Origin: JAJRXK01 sp964593155
GTDB taxonomy: Bacteria; Krumholzibacteriota; Krumholzibacteriia; JAJRXK01
Reading direction: 5' to 3'
NCBI GenBank assembly: GCA_964593155.1
Contig: CAZQHE010000020.1
Span: 1-40,538, forward strand
DNA: 40,538 nt
Part shown: in pieces, positions 23,864 to 30,707 of the stretch
How positions within the stretch are numbered: position 1 is the first letter of the stretch
Layout of the letters: each line of letters starts with the position of its first letter
Notes under the pieces: model-generated
Databases searched by the model: none
What the model saw: only the letters and a program-made list of their open reading frames with translations
Told to the model about the DNA's origin: nothing
Translations under genes and position numbers: made by a program

Positions 23864-25962
23864 TCGAGTTCCTCCGGCAGACGGTGGCGATCTTCGTCGA
23901 GTCGGCGCCCTACCTGATCCTGGGCTTCGGGCTGGCCGGTCTGTCGAAGGTCTTCCTCGACCGCGAGAGCTGGCTGGCGCGCTCGCTCCGCCGGAAGGGT
24001 CTGCGCTCGGTCTCCCTGGCCTCGGTGATCGGCGCACCCCTGCCGCTGTGCTCGTGCAGCGTTTTGCCCGCGGCCCTCGGCCTGCGCCGGCAGGGGGCGA
24101 GCAAGGGCGCTACGTCGTCGTTCCTGATCAGCGTGCCCGAGACCGACGTCGTGTCGGTCTTGCTCACCTACGGTCTGCTCGGTCCCGTCATGGCCGTGCT
24201 GCGGCCCGTGGCGGCCCTGGTCACGGCGCTGGTCACCGGCGTGGCCGTCGACGCGCTCGACCGCGAGCCGGCTCGCGGATCGGGGCCCGACGCGGCCGAG
24301 GCGGTGGATCGCGTCGACGAACAGCGTCGCGATGCCCTGGCCGAACACGACCACGCGGCGGCGCCCGACACGGGTCCGTGGTGGAAGCGCGCAGCACGCT
24401 TCGGCTTCGTCGAGTTCTTCGACGACATCGCCGGCCCGTTGATCCTGGGAATCCTGCTGGCCGGACTGGTCGCCGCTCTGGTGCCCGCCTTCGACACCAT
24501 CGGCTTCGGGAACACGATCGTTCTGGGCTACGTGGTGGCGCTGTTGGTGGGCATTCCGTCCTACGTCTGCGCCACTGCCACGACTCCCGTGGCGGTCGGG
24601 CTGATCATGGCCGGCATGAGCCCGGGCGCGGCTCTGACGCTGCTGCTGGCCGGTCCCGCCACGAACATCGCGAGCTTCGTCGTGCTGGGCCGGGAGTTCG
24701 GCCGGCGCTTGCTGCTGGTGTACCTGCTCGGCATCGCCAGCATCGCCGTGACCTTCGGACTGCTGCTCGACCTGGTCTGGGGAGCCGATGCCGTGCGCTT
24801 CGGCGCGGTGGCCGAGGCGGGATCGGCGCCATCGGTGCTGGGCATCGTCAGCGCGTGGATCCTGCTCGCCATGGTGGTGGCCAGTGCTCGCCGCACGCGT
24901 CTGCTGCCGACGACCTGGGCCCGCGTGGCGCGCCGGGTCGGCCTGCCCGCCTCGCCCCGCTTCGCCGCGGGTGTGCTGGCGACGATCGCCGTCGTGGTGT
25001 GGGTCGCCAACGGTGTGTTCACCGTGGCTCCCGGCGAGCGCGCCGTGGCCACCGTCTTCGGCCGGGCGAGTACCGGTGTGCTCGGTCCCGGTCTTCACCT
25101 GGCGTGGCCACCGCCGATCGGCAACGTGCGCCGCGTCGACGTCCAGGGCGTGCGCGCGCTCGAGGTGGGCTTTCGGCGCGACGCCACCCGGCAGGAACGT
25201 GTGCGCGCGCTTCCCCGCGGGCGCGAGACCGAGGCCTGGATGCTGACCGGCGACGAGAACATCGTCGACGTCCAGGCCGTGCTGCACTGGAGGGTGCGCG
25301 ACGACGCCGCCGCGGTGCGCAGTGTGTTGTTCGGACTCGAGTCACCCGAACAACTCCTGCGCAGCGGTCTGGAACGCGGGCTGCGGACGGCGGCCGGACG
25401 GCGCGGGATCGACGCATTGCTCACCGTCGACCGCAGCCGCGTGGAGGACGAGGTGCGCGAGCGCTGGCTGCAGCCCTTCCTCGACCGCTGCGAGTCGGGC
25501 CTCGAGGTGGTCGACGTCAGCATCGTCGACCTGCACGCGCCCAACGCGGTGCACTGGTCGTTCCGCGACGTCGCCAGTGCCAGCGAGGACCGTCGCCGCG
25601 ACGTGCACCTGGCCGCCGAGTACGCCGAGCGGATCGTGCGCGAGGCCCGCGGCGATGCCGCGCGGCTGCGTGCCGAGTCGATCGGCGCGGCCGCCATGCG
25701 GCGCGACACCGCCCACGGCGAGGGCCGCGCCTTCGTCGAGAAGGTCGAGGCCTTCGCCGCCGAGCCCGAGGTCCACCGGCAACGCCTGTATCTGGAGCGC
25801 CTCGAGTCCTCGTTGCGCGCCCTCGACCTGATCGTCGATCTCAGCGGGGACGGGACCGGCATCGAGCTGTGGCAACAGCAGGGCGAGGCGGGTCGTGCCT
25901 TGCTCGGACTGCCGCCGGCCACGACACCGCTGCGCATCGACCGGGAGGACGACGAGCATTGA
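23860..25962 (+). CDS. Metal-efflux-type permease (SO_0444/UPF0718) fused to an HflK-like SPFH domain
   Basis: A 700-residue two-part protein in a single frame. Residues 1 to about 360 are a permease of the UPF0718/ArsP_1 type, close to the SO_0444 Cu/Zn efflux group: about eight membrane segments, the signature GAPLPLCSCSVLPAALGLR (Cys64, Cys66), a mirrored segment GIPSYVCATATTP (Cys237), and a soluble loop with His163 and His165. Residues 368-388 form a further membrane segment, followed by a complete HflK-like SPFH domain (FTVAPGERAVATVFGR, LTGDENIVDVQAVLHWRV) and a coiled-coil tail. The likely start is TTG at 23860, overlapping the ZnuB-like stop. The permease would export or move metal, while the SPFH part should assemble with the HflC- and HflK-like proteins encoded next. 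I know of no described protein with this architecture. Confidence 0.88.
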   Translation: MIEFLRQTVAIFVESAPYLILGFGLAGLSKVFLDRESWLARSLRRKGLRSVSLASVIGAPLPLCSCSVLPAALGLRRQGASKGATSSFLISVPETDVVSVLLTYGLLGPVMAVLRPVAALVTALVTGVAVDALDREPARGSGPDAAEAVDRVDEQRRDALAEHDHAAAPDTGPWWKRAARFGFVEFFDDIAGPLILGILLAGLVAALVPAFDTIGFGNTIVLGYVVALLVGIPSYVCATATTPVAVGLIMAGMSPGAALTLLLAGPATNIASFVVLGREFGRRLLLVYLLGIASIAVTFGLLLDLVWGADAVRFGAVAEAGSAPSVLGIVSAWILLAMVVASARRTRLLPTTWARVARRVGLPASPRFAAGVLATIAVVVWVANGVFTVAPGERAVATVFGRASTGVLGPGLHLAWPPPIGNVRRVDVQGVRALEVGFRRDATRQERVRALPRGRETEAWMLTGDENIVDVQAVLHWRVRDDAAAVRSVLFGLESPEQLLRSGLERGLRTAAGRRGIDALLTVDRSRVEDEVRERWLQPFLDRCESGLEVVDVSIVDLHAPNAVHWSFRDVASASEDRRRDVHLAAEYAERIVREARGDAARLRAESIGAAAMRRDTAHGEGRAFVEKVEAFAAEPEVHRQRLYLERLESSLRALDLIVDLSGDGTGIELWQQQGEAGRALLGLPPATTPLRIDREDDEH

Positions 25963-26906
25963 GAACGAGCATCACCTGGATCCTGATCGCGTTCGCACTG
26001 GTCACGGTGGGCAGCAGCGTGTACACCGTCGACGAGACCGAGTCCGCCGTCGTTCTCCGTTTCGGTGAGCCCGTGCGGACGGTCGAAGACGCGGGACTGT
26101 ACTTCCGTCTGCCCTGGTGGATCGATCGTGTCGACGCCGTCGATCGCCGTCTGATGGTCTTCGACACGCCCACCGCCGACGAACCCACGCGCGAGGTCCT
26201 GACCCTCGACAAGAAGAACGTCGAGATCGCGGCGACCACCTGTTGGCGCGTGGTCGATCCGCTGCGCTTCCTGCAGACCGTGGACGATCGGGCCGGGGCC
26301 GAGGCCTTCCTGGCCGACGTCGTGGTCAGCGAGCTGGGCAAGGTGCTCGGTCGTACGCCGCTCTCGGCACTGATCAACACCGATCCCGACAGCGTGCAGA
26401 TCGAGGAGATCGACGCGGCCATCCGCGCCACCAGCGACGCCGAGGCCCGGGCCGAGTGCGGCGTCGAGGTCGTGGACTTCGCGATCAAGCGCATCACCTT
26501 CCCCGAGCAGAACCGCGGCTCGGTCTTCGAGCGCATGCGCGCCGAGCGCAAGCAGATCGCCACGCGCATCCGCAGCGAGGGCGAGGAGGAGGCGCGGAAG
26601 ATCCGGGCCGAGGCCGACCGCGAACGCGCCGAGATCCTGGCCGAGGCGCGGCGCCTGGCGCTCGAGCTCGAGGGCGAGGCCGAGGCCGAGGCGGCGCGCG
26701 TGTACGGCGAGGCCTATGGGCGCGACCCCGAGCTCTACCGTTTCCTGCGCACGCTCGAGTCCTACGAGAAGACGCTGGGCGAGGGCACCACCGTGATCCT
26801 CCCGCGCGACATGCCCTACCTCGAAACGCTCCTCGATCCCGAGCTGCCCTCGCTGCGGGCGCCGCGGCCCGAGGCCGAGACCGACGCGGAGGGCACCCGA
26901 CGATGA
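25959..26906 (+). CDS. HflC-like SPFH protein
   Basis: A 315-residue SPFH-family protein closest to HflC. An N-terminal membrane segment (SITWILIAFALVTVGSSVY) precedes the SPFH domain with YTVDETESAVVLRFGEP and VLTLDKKNVEIAATTCWRV. A long Glu/Ala/Arg coiled coil (about residues 195-260) follows, then the typical HflC end PELYRFLRTLESYEKTLG. In E. coli HflC and HflK form a dome-like cage around the FtsH protease. Here FtsH is not encoded nearby. Start is TTG at 25959, coupled to the fusion gene (TTGA); the stop overlaps the next HflK-like gene (ATGA). It most likely co-assembles with the two HflK-like domains of this operon. Confidence 0.87.
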   Translation: MRTSITWILIAFALVTVGSSVYTVDETESAVVLRFGEPVRTVEDAGLYFRLPWWIDRVDAVDRRLMVFDTPTADEPTREVLTLDKKNVEIAATTCWRVVDPLRFLQTVDDRAGAEAFLADVVVSELGKVLGRTPLSALINTDPDSVQIEEIDAAIRATSDAEARAECGVEVVDFAIKRITFPEQNRGSVFERMRAERKQIATRIRSEGEEEARKIRAEADRERAEILAEARRLALELEGEAEAEAARVYGEAYGRDPELYRFLRTLESYEKTLGEGTTVILPRDMPYLETLLDPELPSLRAPRPEAETDAEGTRR

Positions 26907-27799
26907 ACGGTCGCCGCCGCTGGATCCTCGCACTCCTGGGCGTGTTGCTGGTCGGCTGGCTCGCCACCGGCGTCTTCGCCGTGGAGTCGAACGAGCGCGC
27001 GGTCGTGCTCGTCTTCGGTCGCGTCGTGGGCGAGGCCGATCCCGGTCTCGGATGGGCACCGCCATGGCCGATCGGCGAGGTGCGCCGGGCACCGGTGACC
27101 GAGGTCCGCAGGTTGGAGGTGGGATTCCGCAGCCAGGGTGAGTTGTACACCGAGGCCCGGCGCAGTGACATGCTCACCGGCGACGAGAACATCCTGAAGG
27201 TGATGATGGTCGTGCAGTACCGGATCGTCGACGCCCGGGACTACCTGCTGAACGCCGTCGAGCCCGACTGGTTGGTCGAGCGTGCCGTCGAGTCCGCTCT
27301 GACGCGGCACGTGGCGGGAATGCAGGTCGACGACCTGCTCACCACGGCGAAGGCCGCCATCGAGCTGCGTTCGATCGAGGCCGCCCAGGCAGAACTCGAT
27401 CGCTACGGTGTCGGCATCCGGCTCCTGGGCGGCAACCTGCAGACGGTGTCGCCGCCGGTGCCGGTGCTCGAGGCCTTCAACGACGTCACGCGGGCGAAGA
27501 AGGACAACGAGCGCCTGGTCGAGGACGCGCGGTCCTACGCCAACGAGATCCTCCCCGAGGCCCGCGCCGAGGCGAACGAACAGGTCGAGCAGGCTCGTGC
27601 CGCCGCCGACACGCGCGTGCGGCAGGCCCGCGGCGAGGCACGGCGCTTCGACAACCTGCGCGAGGAGTTCGAACGTGCCCCTGAGTTGACCCGCCGCCGC
27701 CTCTACCTCGAGATGCTCGAGCGCGTGTTCGACGGCGCCGAGGTCCTCGTGCTCGAGGAGGGCACGCGCGTGAACCGGATCGGACGCCCCGGGTCCTGA
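26903..27799 (+). CDS. Second HflK-like SPFH protein
   Basis: A 298-residue HflK-like protein with an N-terminal membrane segment (WILALLGVLLVGWLATGVF) and the SPFH domain (VESNERAVVLVFGRVVGEA, WAPPWPIGEVRRAPV, LTGDENILKVMMVVQYRI). A coiled-coil region follows (ANEILPEARAEANEQVEQAR). It lacks the Gly-rich N-terminus of E. coli HflK. It shares the LTGDENI signature and the general layout with the C-terminal half of the permease fusion but is clearly diverged from it, so the two HflK-type domains are old paralogues. It closes the six-gene operon. A weak hairpin (27822-27842) follows; a clear terminator is not visible. Confidence 0.87.
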   Translation: MNGRRRWILALLGVLLVGWLATGVFAVESNERAVVLVFGRVVGEADPGLGWAPPWPIGEVRRAPVTEVRRLEVGFRSQGELYTEARRSDMLTGDENILKVMMVVQYRIVDARDYLLNAVEPDWLVERAVESALTRHVAGMQVDDLLTTAKAAIELRSIEAAQAELDRYGVGIRLLGGNLQTVSPPVPVLEAFNDVTRAKKDNERLVEDARSYANEILPEARAEANEQVEQARAAADTRVRQARGEARRFDNLREEFERAPELTRRRLYLEMLERVFDGAEVLVLEEGTRVNRIGRPGS

Positions 27800-28002
27800 T
27801 CGCTCGTTCCATTCCCTCCGCCCCGGTCCCGGAGACACCGGGCACGGCCCCAGCGCGATCGAGCGCGGGAACACGTTCTTCGTCGAGGACTCTTCCGATT
27901 GCCGGGTCAAGATGTTGCAGGGTAACGAGTTGGGGCGGTGGCCGGATGCGCCCCCCGTCGAGGCCCCGTCTCCCTGACCTGGCACTGGCGCCGGCGGCTG
28001 CG

Positions 28003-28031
28003 TTGCGGCCGCCGCGTGGGCACGCTAGAAT
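28003..28031 (+). promoter_or_regulatory. Sigma-70-type promoter of rpmG
   Basis: TTGCGG (28003-28008) and TAGAAT (28026-28031) are separated by exactly 17 bases. Transcription would begin near 28038, about 59 bases before the rpmG ATG. Confidence 0.7.
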
Positions 28032-28096
28032 TCTGCGCTGTTGCATGACCCGGGCCCGGCCCGGAACCCGACGGCCCGAGCCGAAGGAGAAAGACC

Positions 28097-28258
28097 ATGG
28101 CCAAGCCCGGAAACCGTGTGCAGGTGAAGCTCAAGAGCACCGAGAGCGCGCACCACTACTACACGAAGAAGAACAAGCGGAACAATCCCGACCGGATCTC
28201 GCTGCGCAAGTACGATCCCGTCGTCCGCAAGCACGTGCAGTACAAGGAGACGCGCTGA
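28097..28258 (+). CDS. rpmG: 50S ribosomal protein L33
   Basis: A 53-residue ribosomal protein L33 of the large subunit. The sequence has HYYTKKNKRNNPDRISLRKY and ends DPVVRKHVQYKETR, very like the E. coli form. It has no Cys-x-x-Cys pairs, so it is the zinc-independent (C-minus) form. The ATG at 28097 follows AAGGAGAAAGACC, a strong ribosome-binding site. It stands alone, without secE or nusG, 297 bases after the metal/SPFH operon and with its own promoter, so shared control with that operon is not indicated. Confidence 0.95.
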   Translation: MAKPGNRVQVKLKSTESAHHYYTKKNKRNNPDRISLRKYDPVVRKHVQYKETR

Positions 28259-28290
28259 GCGGTCGACCCACGTACCCGGGGATTCGCGGG

Positions 28291-28312
28291 AGGCCGGCAG
28301 CGATGCCGGCCT
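28291..28312 (+). terminator. Hairpin after rpmG, likely terminator
   Basis: aggccggca (28291-28299) pairs with tgccggcct (28304-28312) around the tetraloop gcga. It starts 32 bases after the rpmG stop. No T-run follows, and it lies 38 bases before the end of the convergent mop gene. Confidence 0.5.
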
Positions 28313-28349
28313 CTTCACGTTCCTGGGGTGATGCCCCGGGGGCACCGGC

Positions 28350-28565
28350 TCAGTGGTGGTCGACGCCGAGCATCACACTGGTGGCCTTGACCACGGCGTA
28401 GGCCTCCGAACCCTCCTTGAGCCCCAACGAGTTCACCGACTCCTTGGTGACGATCGAGACGATCGTCTCCCCGCCGGCCAGCTCGATCTCCACCTCGGCG
28501 TTGACGGCGCCCAGTTCGATTCTCTTCACGGTACCCTTCAGAGCGTTCCGCGCGCTGATCCTCAT
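28350..28565 (-). CDS. Mop/molbindin molybdate-binding protein
   Basis: A 71-residue protein made of a single TOBE/Mop domain: MRISARNALKGTVKRIELGAVNAEVEIELAGGETIVSIV, beginning with the typical SARN-L-G-V and ending in AVVKATSVML. Molbindins form hexamers that bind and store molybdate or tungstate in the cytoplasm. The same kind of domain is at the C-terminus of the ModC protein at 31885-32940 and aligns with it (ARNTLQCQVREL). It is not in an operon with modABC but about 3 kb away. AGGAG precedes the ATG at 28565. It is convergent with rpmG. Confidence 0.92.
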   Translation of the reverse strand: MRISARNALKGTVKRIELGAVNAEVEIELAGGETIVSIVTKESVNSLGLKEGSEAYAVVKATSVMLGVDHH

Positions 28566-28645
28566 CGTCGCTCCTGGAATCGGGGGGTCGATCAGGGGAT
28601 GGTCCGTTCGCAGTCTACTCGAAGTGTTCGTGCGGGCCAGAGAAA

Positions 28646-28676
28646 GGGGCCCCGCCGCATTCCGCGGCAGGGCCCC
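28646..28676 (-). terminator. Intrinsic terminator of the secreted-protein gene
   Basis: A 13-base stem with one mismatch (28646-28658 with 28664-28676) around a 5-base loop. On the minus strand it is followed by TTTCTCT. It starts 33 bases after the stop at 28709. Confidence 0.75.
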
Positions 28677-28708
28677 GTACCGAGACGTCGTCGTCGACGG
28701 ATCGTCGA

Positions 28709-29695
28709 CTAGAACTTCGACTTGATCCCACCCCAGCTGGCGGGCTCGGTGTCGACGACTCCGGGCGGGTTGATGGTGATCTCACCCGTGAAGTCGCCGC
28801 AGGTGTCGGCGCCGAACGAATCCACGACCAGGTAGACGACCTGCGTCTCGCCGGTGTTGTTGGTGTACGACACGACCTCGGTCTCACCGGTGAGCGTGGC
28901 ATCGCCGTAGGCGAGGCAGTTCAGCGGCTCGCTGCAGGCGTCGAGGATCCACAGCGCGCCGTCGGCCGAGCTGGTGATCGCCGCGTCGATCGAGGCGTCC
29001 GGAAGCAGGACGATCTCGTACCAGTTGTCGCTGCCGGCCTCGGCGAAGTCGGCGCAGTCGAGGAACTCGACCGTGTTCGGCGAGCCGCAGGTGCTGCCCG
29101 AGATCGGGAACACGCCGGTCAGCACGTCGCCCTCGGCACCCGGCAGCGGCTGCTCGACGCGATCGCAGGCGTCGATCGGCTCGGGATCGGGATCGCGGAT
29201 GAACTCGAGCGTGAAGGTGCCGGCCGCGCCCTGGTAGCCGTCGACCACGAAGTAGATCGTGCCGGACTGCGGGGTGTTCGTCGACACGCCCGTGTCGGCC
29301 ACGATCAGGCAGCCGAGGTCCTCGTCGCACTGGTCGAGCACGGCGAGGTCCAGGTCGACACCGGCCTCGGGAATGAGGTTCACGGTGAAGTTCGCCGGTT
29401 CGGCGAGGTTCAGCTCGAACACGAGTTCGGGGCCCGACTCGTCGAAGAAGCTGCAGCTGTAGGTCGACACGTTGTTCACGCCGTTGTTCGTGTCGCCGGT
29501 GTAGGTCTGGTCGAGCACGACCGGAGTGGCGTTGGAGCAGTCGAGCAGCCCCTTGTTCTCGGCGGTCTCCTCCGCCGGAACGCGGTCGGACAGGTCACCG
29601 AGGGCCTCGAAGGGCTGGGTCTTGTCGGCGAGTGCCGGAGAGGCCACGGCGATCGCCAGGAGGAAGGTCAGGAATTGCGATGTCCTTCGATGCAT
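28709..29695 (-). CDS. Secreted acidic protein with two PPC-like domains and a C-terminal WGGIKSKF tail
   Basis: A 328-residue exported protein with a signal peptide (SQFLTFLLAIAVASPALA). Two similar beta-sandwich regions follow (about residues 60-165 and 175-310), each with Cys pairs and the pattern of bacterial pre-peptidase C-terminal (PPC) domains: FTVNLIPEAGVDLDLAVLDQ and IYFVVDGYQGAAGTFTLEF in the first, ALWILDACSE and VVYLVVDSFG in the second. The protein is strongly acidic and ends DTEPASWGGIKSKF, matching the end of the lamin-tail protein at 1450-2136. No catalytic motif is present. ATG at 29695 follows GAGGACGTGTTCC, which gives an intact signal peptide. A promoter at 29958-29987 would give a leader of about 255 nt. 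Confidence 0.8.
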   Translation of the reverse strand: MHRRTSQFLTFLLAIAVASPALADKTQPFEALGDLSDRVPAEETAENKGLLDCSNATPVVLDQTYTGDTNNGVNNVSTYSCSFFDESGPELVFELNLAEPANFTVNLIPEAGVDLDLAVLDQCDEDLGCLIVADTGVSTNTPQSGTIYFVVDGYQGAAGTFTLEFIRDPDPEPIDACDRVEQPLPGAEGDVLTGVFPISGSTCGSPNTVEFLDCADFAEAGSDNWYEIVLLPDASIDAAITSSADGALWILDACSEPLNCLAYGDATLTGETEVVSYTNNTGETQVVYLVVDSFGADTCGDFTGEITINPPGVVDTEPASWGGIKSKF

Positions 29696-29957
29696 GGAAC
29701 ACGTCCTCTGGAAGAACGGTCCGGATACGGCACCACCGCCGATAGCGTCCACGCACACGTTCGCAGCGACGAACGCGCGAGTCGAATGGCTCGGTGGAGG
29801 GTGGGTGCTGGCGCGATGGTGTCGATCCCGAACCTTGGGTTTCGGTTCCGTCGACCGGCGAGCGGATCGCGGAATCCGGTGGGCGATTCCCCTTCCGGTG
29901 CGTTCGGAAAGCGAGGGAATCGGGCGAAACGTTCCACACTCCGGTGGAACGACGCCG
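29696..29957 (-). other. Long structured leader upstream of the secreted protein
   Basis: No gene is visible in the gap 29696-30097. On the minus strand the predicted transcript begins near 29951 with a perfect 8-bp hairpin (29930-29937 with 29944-29951). A second stem, cgattccc paired with gggaatcg (about 29884-29922), encloses a ccg/cgg pair. The remaining 150 bases to the ATG have no obvious fold. I do not recognise a known riboswitch consensus, including GEMM/c-di-GMP. It may serve mRNA stability or regulation. Confidence 0.35.
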
Positions 29958-29987
29958 ATCGTATCACGGAGGACACCGGCGATCCAA
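29958..29987 (-). promoter_or_regulatory. Promoter upstream of the secreted-protein gene
   Basis: On the minus strand TTGGAT (29987-29982) and TACGAT (29963-29958) are 18 bases apart. Transcription would begin about 29951, at the first base of a perfect hairpin. It lies 60 bases before the 3' hairpin of the upstream gene. Confidence 0.5.
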
Positions 29988-30045
29988 CGTCTTCATGACG
30001 GTTCGAGGTCGATCCACACGGGTTCGGGGCGAAAGGAAACGCAAA

Positions 30046-30073
30046 GCGCCGGCCGTCGGAGGACGACCGGCGC
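30046..30073 (-). terminator. Intrinsic terminator of the cupredoxin-like gene
   Basis: gcgccggccgtc (30046-30057) pairs with gacgaccggcgc (30062-30073) at 11 of 12 positions around a 4-base loop. On the minus strand it is followed by TTTGCGTTTCCTTTC. It lies 25 bases after the stop at 30098. Confidence 0.7.
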
Positions 30074-30097
30074 CGGGCGACGCGGCGGGAGCACGGT

Positions 30098-30478
30098 CTA
30101 CATACCGCCCACGTTCACCTCGTACCAGGGAGTCGGGTTGATCGGGCACCGATAGCGGAAGCCGTTCGAACTGATCTCGACCTCGTACTCCTTGGTCTTG
30201 CCGGGCTCGATGGGACCCATCGCGAGCTGCTCCTCGGTCTTCAGGTCCTGCAACTGGAATCCGACCATCTTGCCGGCCTCGTTCGTCACCTCGAACACGT
30301 AGGTGCCGGGTTCGAGATTCATGAGCGTTTCCTTCGCCTGGAAGTAGCCGTTCTTCTCGGTCAGGTGGATCCGGGTGACGTCGTCGCCGGAGTGCTGGGC
30401 GTGCGGAGTGCCCACGGCCAGACCGAGCGACGCGATCAGGGCGAAGGCCAGCAGGGCGAAGGTCTTCCGGGAACGCAT
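30098..30478 (-). CDS. Small exported cupredoxin-like protein without most copper ligands
   Basis: A 126-residue periplasmic protein. Signal peptide MRSRKTFALLAFALIASLG with cleavage near AQ at residue 28. The mature part has the order of a cupredoxin fold: EPGTYVFEVTNEAGKMVGFQ, then MGPIEPGKTKEYEVEI, then FRYRCPINPTPWYEVNV. In a true type 1 copper site the first His would sit near VGFQ and a His and Met would follow the Cys. Here the first position is without His, and only the single Cys is left in RCPINPTPWY. Copper binding of the usual kind is therefore unlikely. GAGGAGACG precedes the ATG at 30478. It is a single-gene unit. Confidence 0.65.
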   Translation of the reverse strand: MRSRKTFALLAFALIASLGLAVGTPHAQHSGDDVTRIHLTEKNGYFQAKETLMNLEPGTYVFEVTNEAGKMVGFQLQDLKTEEQLAMGPIEPGKTKEYEVEISSNGFRYRCPINPTPWYEVNVGGM

Positions 30479-30707
30479 GGTCGTCGTCTCCTCGTCTTCG
30501 GATTCGGATGGAGGAGCGGGGCGCGCAGCGACGGCGGGGTCCTCGGTCTCCTCTTCGGATCGGTCTCGCCGGTCCGTACGCGCGCCGGCCGGTCGCCGTG
30601 ACCCGAGCGGATGTCAACTCGTCGTGTCGGGGTCTCGACACCGCGGGTCGCCCGTGGCACCGTCGGCCACGGCGGATTCCCACACCACACGGAGACGGAG
30701 GTCCGGT

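Noticed and set aside
23853..25961. Possible 1017-codon gene running into HflC
   Set aside because: The first 700 codons are out of frame with, and inferior to, the permease-HflK gene; the HflC part begins at the TTG at 25959.
28097..28258. Idea that the Cys-free L33 is part of a zinc-sparing response linked to the upstream metal operon
   Set aside because: E. coli L33 is also Cys-free, and rpmG has its own ordinary promoter without the MarR palindrome, so there is no positive evidence.
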